Below are positions 46,400 through 57,430 of a stretch of DNA of 64,000 nt, piece by piece (the first letter of the stretch is position 1; each line of letters begins with the position of its first letter). This DNA comes from Gnetum montanum. Taxonomy: Eukaryota > Streptophyta > Gnetopsida > Gnetales > Gnetaceae. The position numbers were made by a program, and so were the translations under genes. The notes beneath the pieces were generated by a model. The model saw nothing but the letters and a program-made list of their open reading frames with translations, made no database searches and had not been told where the DNA came from. The DNA lies in NCBI GenBank assembly GCA_015680685.1, contig MNCI01007634.1:643193-707192 (forward strand). Reading direction: 5' to 3'.

Positions 46400-47480
46400 T
46401 TACATTAATAATAAATATGATTTATCATTCAATATCATGATGATCAAAAAACGTTGGAAGGTAAGTGTTGAGAATGAACTTCCTATTTTCCCAAGTTTAT
46501 TGATCACAGTTTGATCATTGGATGAGTACTTCATTGATAGTTTTATTTGAAAGATTCTTGGTTTAGTGATTCTTAATTGCAATAGGTTTGACTTCAAAGC
46601 TGGTGTTCAATCTCAAGGATAAAGTGTTCCAATCTAGCACATATGGCACATCATTTTCATGAAATTTCTCTAGCAAAATTACATGAAAAATTGGGTGAAT
46701 TCTTAAAGTTATTAGAAGATTTAATCGATATGATACTTCATCAAATCTTTCAAACATTTCAAAGGGTTCACAATATCTAGGGGTCAACTTAGTATATTTT
46801 CCAAGTTTAAGGGAACTTCTGGTGGGTTTTTCTCTTAGTAGTACTTGATCTCCCACTTGGAATTCTTTTTTAAGTCGATGTTGGTTTGCATATCCTTTAT
46901 ATTTATCCTAAGTATCTTGTAAATTTTGTTTAACTATTGTAATAATATTTTTCATTACTTTCATTTCTTCTTCCTTCAATTTTGTTCTTAAGGTTGAATC
47001 TACCCAAGTTAGTGGTGTACGAAAATTATGCCTATATTCTACTTTGAATGGTGTTTGATGTATGAAACCTTGATAATTTTTGTTATAGGATAATTTAGCT
47101 AAATGCAAGTAATTCTCCCACATCTTTGATCTACTTCCAACATAGTTTCATAGAATATCTTCTAATATTCTATTCACACATTCAGTTTGTCCATCTATCT
47201 ATGGGTGGTAAGCTATGCTAAAATTTAGCTAGGTTCCAAGTTCTTTGAAGAAATTTTGATAAAATTTAGATATGAACTTGGGATCTCAATCCACAGTGAT
47301 AGATTTATGACACCCATGTAATCGAAATACTTCTCATAGAAATTTTGGGCTACTTCTTTGACTATGTTTGTAGATTTCAAAGCTATAAAATGTGCCATCT
47401 TTGATAGATGATCAACTGCTACCAAGATTGAATCATTTTCCTTTTTGGTTATTGGTAGTCCCACAATGAAATCCATGGTA
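46400..47480 (-). pseudogene. Chromovirus integrase with chromodomain-like end
   Basis: Integrase core begins at 47476: MDFIVGLPITKKENDS, VDHLSKMAHF, with the first catalytic Asp kept in VAVDHL. A frameshift follows within the next catalytic region (about 47300). The C-terminal part at 46856-46563 reads MGDQVLLR, SSLKLGKYTKLTPRYCEPFE and IHPIFHVILLEKF. A decayed chromodomain-like tail at about 46560-46430 includes NKTINEVLIQ and TWEN. The enzyme would insert the DNA copy; the chromodomain would steer it to heterochromatin. Confidence 0.82.
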
Positions 47481-48900
47481 ACATCTTCTCATTACTAGGT
47501 TGAGACTTCCAAAGGCTATAGTAATCCACTCAATTTCTTCTGTTTGGCTTTTACTCTTTGGTAGGTTGGGTAGTTTTTAGTGTATGTGGATACATCATTC
47601 TTCATTCTAGGCCAAAAATAGGATTCTCATATCATCATATAAGTTTTGATATAACATAGATGTCCTACATATGAAACCTCATGGGCTTTTCACAATAGCC
47701 TAAGTCTCCAGTTTCCTTTTGGAATGCACACTCTTTGTCCTCTCATCAATAAACCATTAGGGGTAAGTTAATAATGAGGCTTAGAAGAAATATTGATTCA
47801 AATCTTCTTAAAGTAAGGATATTCTTTTATTTGTTCCTTAATTTCTTATTCCATGGAGGTTTTCACCACACCGATCATCAAGCTCCACATTCAGCTAAGG
47901 GCATCGACTACAATATTTTATTTTCCTAGAATATATTTAATCTCAAAATCATATTTAGCCAAAAATTCTACCCATCGTCATTGTCAGGTGTTTCAAATAG
48001 GTTATCTCTACAAGTATTCTAAACTTTTATGATCAAATTTTAATACAACTATTTTTCCACAAAGATAGTGCCTCCAAAATTTCAAAGTATGAACAATTGC
48101 AAGTAATTCTAAATCATGGGTTTAGTACTTTACCTCAGCTCCTCACAATTTACCATATTCATAACATACCACTTTATCTTCTTATGAAAGGACTACACCA
48201 ATTCCTATTCTACATACTTCAAATGGTATTTCTTCATATGGGATTATCAAAATAAGTGTTTTTTTGAGTAGCATCTTTAATCTAAGAAAATCTTCCTTTC
48301 ATTTAGTTCTAGCCAATCTAGAACTGCACTAACCTTTACTAGATCTACTTGTAATCCTTTCATAGAAACTATATGACCCAAGTATGAAACTTATTCTTTG
48401 AAGAGTTCACATTTACTTAATTTTATTTTCAATTAATGTTCTTTAATGACATCCATTGTAATTTTAAATGTTTGATATGTTCTTCTCTTGACTTACAGCA
48501 AACAAGTATATCATCCATAAATACTATAAAAAATTTATCAAGATATTCATGAAGGATATTATTCATTAATGTCATGAATGTTGAGGTGCATTAGTTAATC
48601 CAAATGGGATCACTACAAATTCATATAATCCATACCTAGTTTTGAATGCAATTTTCTCTATGTCTTTTTCTGTAATCCTTATTTGGTGATAGCTTGATTT
48701 TAAATCAATATTTGAGAAATAACATTCTCTTGTAATTTGATCAAACAAGTCATAAATCCTAGGTAAGGAATAAGTATTTTTAATCATCACTTTATACAAT
48801 GCCCTATAATCGATGTATAATCTTAACATACCATCTTTCTTTTTAATGAATAAAACTGGTGCACCCTAAGGTAATACGCTAGGTTGAATCTTCCATTCTT
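47481..48900 (-). pseudogene. Chromovirus RT and RNase H
   Basis: [52 protein letters not shown] at 48829-48580, then after a frameshift VFMDDILV near 48510 (catalytic box FMDD). RNase H and the connection to integrase at 48.3-47.5 kb are recognisable only in pieces, with many stops. A Cys/His linker typical of integrase is not clear. Confidence 0.78.
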
Positions 48901-49760
48901 CCAAAATTTGGCCTAATTGTACTTTCAATTCTCTTAATTAAGAAGTGGAAAACCTATAAGGGGCTTTTGAAACTAGTTGTGTACCAGAAAAACTATCAAT
49001 AGCATGTTCTATAGTTCTTTTAGGAGGTAATTCTCTAGTTTCACCAAATACTAATTCTTTATATTCCTCAATTTCTTTTAGGGTTTCAATATCATAAGAT
49101 TTCATAGGTTGAGTTACTTTGACAACCAACATCATAGCATCTTTTTTTACTAATATCTTGGCTTGCTTAATAGTTATCATGTGAATTTTTGTTCTAGTTC
49201 CTACTCCTCTTAGAACCTTGACTCCATCAATGGTTGGTACTTTTAAAATACATGTTCCAAAGTGGGTAGTAATATCAAATTTTTTCTAGAAAAGACATTA
49301 CTAAGATTGCATCAACATCGCCTAATTCAAATTCAAAAAATTCATCCATGAAATGCATGTCTTGAAAGATAAAGGTAATTTCTCCATACTTGGTATGCTT
49401 ACCTATGGTTGTTCCATCTGCAAGTTCTATTTTAATAACTTTCTTGGAAGGTAAACTTAATTTCAATAGCTTAACTAAAGTTGGAAAAATAAATTTATTG
49501 GTGGAACCACTATTAATCAAAAATTTAATTGTTTTACCTTTTATTGATCATTCAAAAATCAATAAATCAAATTGAAATTTTCTCAAACCTAACTTAGTTG
49601 ATGATGAAATCTTCTTCACAACTGTCAAGGTGTTTTGGACTTTTCCTTTGGTCATGTTTGAGTTGGGTTTTTTTATTCTTGGTTTGATTTGTTCTTTGTA
49701 CTTTTGCTCATAATTTTGGGTAGTCTCATTTAAAATGATCTTCACCACAAGAAAAACATT
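48901..49760 (-). pseudogene. Chromovirus protease and linker
   Basis: FLINSGSTNKFIFPTL at about 49523-49475 is the active-site segment of the family's LIDSGSTxNFI, with the catalytic Asp changed to Asn by a G-to-A transition. ADGTTIGKHTKY and FELGDVDAILVMSFL follow. 49180-48938 is the linker leading into the RT, ending in an RT-entry-like phrase SKAPYRFS. Confidence 0.75.
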
Positions 49761-50400
49761 TTGATCCAGCTCTCTTGGTTAATGTTTCTTCTACCATTTC
49801 TTGTTGAAGGGTAGTTTGTACTTAATTTGATTCTTTGTATTCTTTAGCAATTCTATAGGCTTCATCAACTATTTAAGGATTATGTGCTTATATTTGGGAT
49901 TGCATTTATGCATTTAGTCCACCAATAAACTTTGAAGCTAATTCTCCCTCATCCCAGTGGCTTACATACCAAGAAAGATCACATAATTCCTTGTAGTAAT
50001 CTTCCATGGATCATCTTCCTAATCTTAAGGAATCAAATCTCATCTTTCACTCTTTAAGGAAGGAATCATGTATGAATTTTTGTTTAAAATCTTGATAGAA
50101 GTTGAACTAATTTGTAATCAGTCCTTAAGATCTTAGTCTATTCCACCATGTTTTCACAAGTCCTTTCAAATATAGGGAGATGACTTCTAAACATTCTTGG
50201 CCTAACAAATTCAACATATCAAAGTAATTCTTCATTGTATCAAGCTGATCTTTCACCTTGTCACTAGATCGAAGGGCTCCATTGTAATGATCTAATTTTA
50301 CCTTTTTGGGATGCATTTGTGTTAATGATTCTCTTAATGCATTATGCCAATTCCAATATCCCTCATCTTTAGTTTCCATTCTTTACACTAATGAAGTGAT
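49761..50400 (-). pseudogene. Chromovirus gag
   Basis: From about 50379: a capsid-like stretch with VKLDHYNGALRSSDKVKDQ, SLYLKGLVKTWWNRLR (typical gypsy gag text), WDEGELASKFIGGLN at about 49.96-49.9 kb, and a zinc-knuckle-like CFSCGEDHFK near 49.76 kb, whose last Cys reads as Tyr. A TAG after the first 85 codons and other stops interrupt it. Confidence 0.75.
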
Positions 50401-51126
50401 GTTGACACCCTAGTGTCCAACAAGTAGGGATTGCTTTCTATGAAGATCCCTAGGGAAAAGTTGATCTTTATTTTGATCTTTGTAAGGTGGGGACTAATAT
50501 TGGAATTGGTTCCTAGGTGGAACATGGCTAGGATTTGGAGGTTGGGTGAGATGGTTGGTTAATTGCTTGATGAAGTCTACAAAGGAATCCATCTTTTCTT
50601 GCACTTTTGACCATTTATCTTTTAAAATTTGGGACACTTTCCTAATTTCTTTAGACATGTTTTGCATCTATATCCAAAACCCATGATTTGACTAATGAAG
50701 TTCCTCTTGAATACCCATAATTTTATTAATTTAATTGTCAAGGGCACCCATCCTATCATTTACTTAAGTCTCCATTACTCTTCGATGTACTCTTTGAGTT
50801 CCAAACATTGGTGAGTTGCAAAAATCAAGCGTGTTGGTAATCCTTTGTTTCTATGATCTTCTTTATGGGTCTCAAGATAGTTAATTGGTTTTAAGAGAGG
50901 TTAGAACTATCATGAAGTTCTACCCAACCATGGAATCCTAATTTGTTTCAAGAACCTAAATGATGACTTTAAAAACTAATTTTTGATTGTTCAAAAGCTA
51001 AATCTAACTATTCCATGGTATCCAAAAGGTTTGGATCTATTGGAATCTATTTTTGTTTAGTTAAAAGTGGAATCTAAAATCAAAAATTATGGTTGTTTTA
51101 AATTTGTAAAAATTACATGATTTTCA
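50401..51126 (-). other. Sequence between gag and 5S box, no gene
   Basis: Part is likely the 5' end of gag in disturbed frames (coiled-coil-like words around 50.6-50.8 kb). The remainder is AT-rich leader. Confidence 0.4.
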
Positions 51127-51192
51127 AGACTTCCTGAGAGGTCACCCATCCTAGTATTACTCTAGGATGAGTGCTCTTAATTACAAAATTCT
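51127..51192 (-). pseudogene. 5S rRNA-derived box in chromovirus leader
   Basis: Minus strand: TAATTAAGAGCACTCATCC, AGAGTAATACT, AGGATGGGTGACCTCTCAGG, AAGTCTTG. It corresponds to plant 5S rRNA nucleotides of about 45-110. The C box core GGATGGGTGACCTC is intact; the intermediate element is GTAATA. It shares derived changes with the copy in X. Confidence 0.83.
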
Positions 51193-51794
51193 TGTCTCAC
51201 ATATTGCCAATGCATCAAATTCTCTTTTTAAAACTTATTTTTGAATATTTTTAATATAAACTATATTTTTTAATATAGAAAATTTGGATTTTCTATCAAT
51301 TGATGAAAATTGCAAATTTTTCATTGGTTAACGAAAAATTTGAATCTTCTGTTAGTTGATGAAGAATTTTTCATCACTGAGTAGGGTAGGATCAATGGTA
51401 GGAGCTAGGATCAGCAGGAATGGCTGCAATGGCATAGTAGGCTCGCATGAGAAAGGCAGTGATGGCATTGCACTGGTTGTTGTTGTGCTAGTGATGCAAC
51501 CTACATGGTGGTAGTGTTTCTCCATGGCGATCGTGTTTTTGCAAGACATTAGCATCGAGAGTAGAGGTAGGCACTTCTGCATGACCTAGGAGGGGGTCTA
51601 CATAGCCCCAACTAAAGCTTGTGGGGCCCATGAAAGGGCCTACATAGCCCCAAGTGGGGTTGACATAGCCCACAAAAAGGGTACCGTGGCACATGCGAGG
51701 GCTAATGTGATCCAAATAGGGCTTGTGCAACTCATGCAAGGGTTGGCACAATCCTAATGGAGCTAATGTGTTGCTACTTGAAGGATTTTTCTAT
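51193..51794. other. Leader, no gene
   Basis: Aligns in part with 38.1-38.64 kb of X, and lacks the solo LTR found there. Open frames here come from the repeat-like GC-richer text. Confidence 0.45.
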
Positions 51795-52510
51795 AGTCAG
51801 AGATCACCAAAAGGGGAAATGATTCTTAATGCCAATGGTGCCAATGGGATTCCAAAGGAAGCAATGATCCTTGATGCTAGTGATGTATGTGGCACCAAAG
51901 GGGGTAGTGATCTGCAACACTAGCAGTATCCATGGGTGCCAAAGGAGGTAGTGATTTGTAATGTCAATGATGCACATAGATTTTAAAGGGGGTAGTGATT
52001 TGTGGCACTGGCGATTTCCATGAACGCCAGAGGTAGTAGTGATATGTGCCACTAGTGTTGTCCACAAAGCATTGGAGGGGGTACTAATCTACGACACCAA
52101 TGATGTTTGCATATGCCAGAGAGGGCAATGATCTATGGTGCCAATGATGTCCATGGATGCTAGAGGGGGAAGTGATCTATAGAACCAGTAATATCTATAA
52201 AGTGCTAGAGGAGGCAGTGATCTACAGTGTCGATAGTGTTTGCAGGCATCAAAGGGGCAATGATCCATGGTGCTAATGGTATCCACAGACTATCAAAGGA
52301 GGGCAGTGATCTATAACACTAATAGTATCCATGGATGCTAAAGGGGGTAGTGACCTATAGCATCAACAATGTCCATGGAGAACCAAACAAGGTAGTGATT
52401 TGTGATGCTAGCAATGTCTGTGGGTGTCAAAGGGAATAATGATCTACAACACTGGTAGTGTTCATGGGCACCAAAGGGGACAGTGATCTATGGTGTTGTC
52501 AAATAGTGGC
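51795..52510 (-). repeat. 43-46-bp minisatellite in chromovirus leader
   Basis: About sixteen diverged units of TAGTGATCTATGGCACCAAT plus GATGTCCATGGATGCCAAAGGGGG, for example starting near 51861, 51905, 51949, 51993, 52036 and 52082. Homologous to the array in X. Confidence 0.85.
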
Positions 52511-53099
52511 AATGTGAAAGGTGGTCAAGGGCATGCATGGGACAAGGTGGATGACATGGTAGAGGGTGGTGATCACAAGGAGTGGTGTGGGTGGTGGCAA
52601 GAGATAATGAGTAGTGAGTGGTATGCATAGTGAAAGTGATGCGGTAGGTAGAGCATTGGTGCTAGCGTGGTGGGGTTAGCATGGCGGCTATCATGAATCT
52701 TGGCGCTGCAACATAAGGAAGGGTTTATTCAACTACTTAGCTAGCTATGATACTATGCAGCTTGCCATTGTGGCCCTGCCACATAATGGCATGGTAGGCC
52801 AATGCTATCATAAGTAGATGTGATCTTCTTGATGCTATGGCATGAGGTAGTTGCAGGTCCTAAAATTTTTTTAAAATTAAATTTTGGGGGCTAGGTTGAA
52901 TCTATGACCTCCTAATCCCATTTTTTAAAATAAATTAAATTTTAAATTTAAATTTTGAAAAAGCATTTTAATTTAAAAATATATGTAACCTGAGAAATGT
53001 CTTATCTCCCAAACCATATGTCAAATTTTGACAAAATTAATACCATTGGAATCATCTCAAAGAGTACTAAGCATTTAGCTAGAGATAAAAATATTTTGC
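52511..53099. other. Leader shared with X
   Basis: Aligns with 39.1-39.76 kb of X. No gene. Confidence 0.5.
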
Positions 53100-53435
53100 T
53101 TAATCACAAGTAATGCTAATGTTAGTTCTTCGGTCCATTTCGATAACTCCTTCATTGACAATCATGGGTTCCTCCTTCTTGCTAGGACATATGGTGTAGC
53201 TGTAAAAGAAAAACTTGTTCTGTCTAGGAATCTTGAGCAATAGATCACAAGGAACACATGCTACTCCATTTGTTAGGATATTTATCAAATAAAGAAAGTT
53301 CCAATCATGTAATTTCAAGGGGGATGATGAACTACTATAGGCTTGTGTTGCATCCTTTTTCCATCCAATTCTTGAGGATGCTCTAGAAGTTGTTAAAAAT
53401 CTAGAGCAGCTCTTAGGAGAATTGAAGAGTGCCAC
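53100..53435 (-). CDS. Unidentified 111-codon open frame in chromovirus leader
   Basis: An uninterrupted frame from ATG 53435 to a stop at 53100, in a region where other frames are full of stops. Composition is protein-like: SSSSS run, then LHDWNFLYLINIL, VPCDLLLKIPRQNKFFFYSY and KKEEPMIVNEGVIEMDRR. No family recognised. The matching part of X's leader does not contain it, so it may be a second captured fragment. A chance open frame is also possible. Confidence 0.3.
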   Translation of the reverse strand: MALFNSPKSCSRFLTTSRASSRIGWKKDATQAYSSSSSPLKLHDWNFLYLINILTNGVACVPCDLLLKIPRQNKFFFYSYTICPSKKEEPMIVNEGVIEMDRRTNISITCD

Positions 53436-54002
53436 ATGTATTGCCTATTATATGTTCACTCATGAGCAATTCCTTCAAGTGAAAATTTATTGACTTTGGG
53501 TGAGTAATTTTGCTCTTCTTTTTCCTTCTTCCATTTGATCTTTTCATTCATAATTCATAATTTTAATTTTGTTTTGTGCATGCAAAGGAAGGAATTAGAA
53601 TGACAAGATGACATGACTGATTGATCTCTTCAAGCGATTTTGTTAAAAGTCAAACTTAAAAAGATGGATGAGGAAGGAGTTGCGTGAAGATTACCTCCAA
53701 GTATATGAAACAATTATATGGTGGTTTCACAGGATGTAAGACAATACTAAGTAAGAAGAATGCTATTGATGAAGAATGAGAAGCCTAGTTGAAGACAAAC
53801 TTAGATCTTCTTAATATCTTCAAGGAAAATAACTGATTGTAGTCCTACTTCCTTTTGTTCTTCTATTCCCCTTCTTATCTATTCCACTTATTTTCTATTC
53901 CATTTCCTTTTTCACTACATATATTCGACTTCAATGTACTTTGTCTTTATAATAATAATAATAAAATAATATTTTTATTCTACTTTGTCTCCTAAATTGT
54001 GG
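53436..54002. other. 5' leader, no gene
   Basis: AT-rich, with an (ATA/ATT)n stretch at about 53945-53975. Confidence 0.4.
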
Positions 54003-54005
54003 TTT

Positions 54006-54017
54006 GCTCTAATACCA
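54006..54017 (-). other. Primer-binding site of chromovirus
   Basis: Minus strand TGGTATTAGAGC, one C-to-T change from the initiator-Met tRNA site TGGTATCAGAGC, two bases inside the LTR end at 54020. Confidence 0.85.
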
Positions 54018-54019
54018 AA

Positions 54020-54295
54020 TATGACATCCCATTCCCAAATGTCATAAAACATTATCGTTTGTTGCTTAAGTCATCGCATTTGTGAGCATTATAAGGGAAA
54101 TACCATGAAATAACTTAATAAATGAATAACTTGGTAAATTACTAGTGCATTGAATTTAATAAGAAGAAAAAATAAAGGAAAAAATTTATTAATAAGAGTG
54201 ATTTATTGTAATGCCCTTTGGGTTATCTTCTCATGCCACTTAAGCCTTAGAGGTAATTTGGCACTGACACCATGGTTAGGCTTTTCAAAGTGATA
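54020..54295 (-). repeat. Truncated 5' LTR of chromovirus
   Basis: Repeats 45735 onward (TATGACATCCC, AAGGGAAATACCATGA, AATGAATAACTTGGTAAATTA) and stops after GGTTAGGCTTTTCAAAGTGA. The remaining ~230 bp of the LTR are missing. Confidence 0.85.
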
Positions 54296-56640
54296 AGTAT
54301 ATGCTAATTAAGAAGGCATGATTGAAAATAACAAAGAAAAATAATGAAATTTATGTTAAGAAGCTAAAACTAACTTCGTACTAAGAAAAACACATAAGCA
54401 TAAGAAAAATAAACAATAAATAAATATAAAGTAGAAAAATGGGAGAAGAGATTTATGATTGTGATACCTTAGTGATGGATTTTATGGCATCAAACCTAGT
54501 GAAAACTTTTATGTTCTTAATGGGTTCAACGATGTCTAATTCACAAAATCTTAGATCCATAAATTTGCAGATGCTAGATGACCAAGGAAGGGTTATATCT
54601 GCCTCATTATTTTCTTTTGTTTAGGATCTTTGGGGAACAAGAGTAGGTTAAGATCCTAAGCTAAACTCTTCCAATATATCTAAACATGAAATAGCTAGGA
54701 TTTTGAGATTAGCACACATGACTATCTCTTTATCTTTACAAGGGAAGTGTATGTCTTGATTCAAGGGTGATAAAAAAACATGATGGTATGCTAATTAAGG
54801 TTATTCTAAGATAGCATTAATTCTAGATGAATATATATTGATAACCAATATAGCCTTTAGATAAAATCATACTCCTTATAGAAAAAGACAATTTTATCAC
54901 TCCAAGGATTTCTACTCCAGTGCCACTAAATGAAGCTAGAGAAGAATTGTAGTTAGATTATGTGACTTATTTTTCGAGGCTGAATGTTTAATAACTGCTC
55001 ATGAGATGATACTCATTACAGCTCCATCATCCTCAGATATCAATGTTAGTGACACATTGTCTCTAATATATATGGGTATATAAATTGGAAGCTAGCACAT
55101 GGCACCCATTGTAGGATGTATTTTAATGTTCTCCCTCTTAAAGATCAAACAGTTAGCCTCATAACATGAAGGATTGAACACTAATAAAATTGCATGAACA
55201 TGGGACTAAATGTTTGAAGGAAATTTGATGGACTTTAGCAACTCCTCCAATATCAAATGATATATCTTTGAAGTGGAAATGAGGTCAAAGATAGAAAGGT
55301 TTATCCCTTTTGACTTCATGATAACAACAATTTGGGACATAGCCTAGTTTCCAGAAGTTGGATTTTTGAAAACTAGTGTAGGGGAGATAGAATTAGATGT
55401 GATTGGTTGAGTTGAGATAATAACGGGAGTAGGGGTATTTTCATTTGATGCATCTTGCAATCAAAATTTCTTTTTTTTTGGCTTGCTATCTAGTTCCTTT
55501 TCTTTTCCTTTGTTAGTAGGTGCTACCTTCTTTTGGGCCCTTGTAAGGATTCTGATGGGTGAAGTCAAGGTAGGGAGAAAGGAAGAATCTTATGACTTGG
55601 TTGGAGATGAAGGAAGATATGGAGAGTTCATAGCATAGGATAAAATAGGAGGACAATGAATAGGATGAGTAGGTGTGAGGACCCTATTCCTTAAAGAAGA
55701 GGGAGAATAAGAGAAAGTAGGTTAGGATGATGTAGAAACTTTGTCGTGGTGAGGAGTCATATCAATGACTAATGAAGCCATTTGTCTATTCTAAGAAGAA
55801 TAATCATTGGCATCATTCCAAGGAAGATTAATTGCAAGAGGTTTCTTAGATCCTAATGAGGTAAAGTAAGAGGATAATGGAGACTAGTAGCAAGAGGGAT
55901 CCATTTAGATAAATAAGGAAGCTCGCAAATGACTTCCTTTGGATTACTAGTGAAAGGATGAAATTCTCATTGAATGAAAATTTAGAGAATCCTAATACAT
56001 TTACATGGTTTTGTTACTGGGTTGGATGAAAGTATTAAACACAATTTCTTCTTTTTCTACCAATGTCTAAACAACATCTTTGAGAGTATTACAATCCTCT
56101 GTATCATGGCCTGGTGCCTCATGATAGTAGCAAAACATGTTAGGACTATACCACTTAGGAATAGGTAGCTCCACTTCTATGCATTAGGAAGGATCAATGG
56201 CAAAGATCTGAAGCCTTTTGAATTAGGCTCTCATTTGTTATGAAACTTGCTTAGATGTTAAGTGTCCATCCTTTAATAGTATGTTGTACAGTTATGTGTA
56301 CATTATTGGAAATTTGTGATACTTGAATTCATCTTTTTGTGGCCTCCTTGATTACCCATCATTATTGATTGTGTTATATCCATCACCTTTAGACTTTGAA
56401 TTGGGAATTGTGTTCTTATTCGCCTCATTACTTCCACAACTTAATGATGAACTTATTATAGTTTGGTTCATTGAAGCTACTATCTAACCTTTATTTTGGA
56501 TAGACTTATCTATACCTACCACTTTTTTTTCTTTGTTTTAAAATTTGATCCACTCTAGATCATTATGTTGAATGGTCACCTCCTCAATGCATTTAGCAAA
56601 GGTGATTTCATCATGAAGCCTATAACATTGGAAAAAATTA
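54296..56640 (-). pseudogene. Copy B: gag-protease of a Tat-type element
   Basis: Minus strand: gag text with VTIQHNDLEW at about 56560; a well-kept zinc knuckle MFCYYHEAPGHDTEDC at 56138-56091 (C..H....H....C), followed by KDVV, a stop, then TLVEKEEIVFNTF; a Lys/Pro-rich linker at 55.9-55.4 kb; protease remnants at 54.97-54.64 kb with EILGVIKLSFSI. It parallels copy A part by part. Upstream half of copy B, now split from its pol by the chromovirus. Confidence 0.75.
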
Positions 56641-56659
56641 ACACTTGAAAATCAAAAGA

Positions 56660-57430
56660 ATTCATGCATTTAGTTTTAACCCTAGAATCCATTGATCTTA
56701 GAAGGGTTTGGGGTGCCTAAGGTGGTCTTATCAATCATCTAAGAACTTGAAAATATTTCTACCAAATGAAATAAATGAAAATTGGTGAACACATGTGAAT
56801 ATGAGGTTCAGTGTTCAATCTAGGAATAAAATGAGAGAAATGAGAAATGATGTGGCCAAAATAAAAACTATAAAATTTATATTGAATGCTATAAATTTTT
56901 TTTAAAATAGGTTTAGAGAGTATAGATTAAGAATTTTACAACCTATGAATATATAAATTATCATTTAAAATCTAGTGTAGGTAGGTACATTCCGTTATCT
57001 CAGTCAATCTACTACACAATAAATGTTGTAACTGGTTCTTTCTACTCCCAATGATATGTTCTAAGAAAGAATATAAAGGTTGCAAAATATGAAATAATTT
57101 CTCTCCTAATTTACTAAAACAAATCTCTCTTTTGGGCCAAAAATATCTCTCCTATGTGCTAAAAAGATTTGCCGAAAATTTTTGCCAAAAGATTTTCCAA
57201 AAAGATCTTCCAAGAGAATTTTCCAAAAAGATCTAAAAAATGGTGTTGAATATATTTTAAATAGGCCTCTAATTTGCTATTCCTATGTTAGTTATGTTTT
57301 CACATACTTTCTAAACCATTACATAGCATTTTTAATCATTTTGATGGTCAAAAACTATAATGTATGGGCCACCAATTTTTTGACTTTTTATGCTACAATT
57401 GGTAGCATTTTTGACATTTAAATACATTGC
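56660..57430 (-). repeat. Probable LTR portion of copy B
   Basis: TTAACCCTAGAATCC, GGGGTGCCTAAGGTGGTCTT and ATCAATCATCTAAGAACTTG resemble the end of the giant-element LTR family (62.41-62.5 kb: GAGGTTCCCTAGATGGTCTT, GTCAATCACCTAAGGACTTA). This is where copy B's 5' LTR should be. The outer end was not found. Confidence 0.5.
57155..57238. repeat. Short AAAGATTTTCC repeats
   Basis: About five degenerate copies of AAAAAGATTTTCC or GCC within the LTR-like region. Confidence 0.65.

Larger units (their letters stand above)
45735..54295 (-). mobile_element. Chromovirus (Ty3/gypsy) nested in copy B
   Basis: Minus-strand element with 3' LTR 45735-46241, polypurine tract, integrase with a chromodomain-like end, RNase H, RT, protease, gag, a leader of about 3.6 kb, an initiator-Met primer site and a truncated 5' LTR (54020-54295). 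Pol order and the integrase C-terminal text indicate a chromovirus; clade not assigned. The left LTR cuts copy B's RT exactly before WAMNFIF. The right LTR ends abruptly in copy B's post-protease region, so a deletion removed the rest of that LTR and the front of copy B's RT. Confidence 0.88.

Noticed and set aside
51352-52286. Overlapping open frames in the chromovirus leader
   Set aside because: Same cause: repeat units of about 45 bp and GC-richer leader. No protein family recognised.
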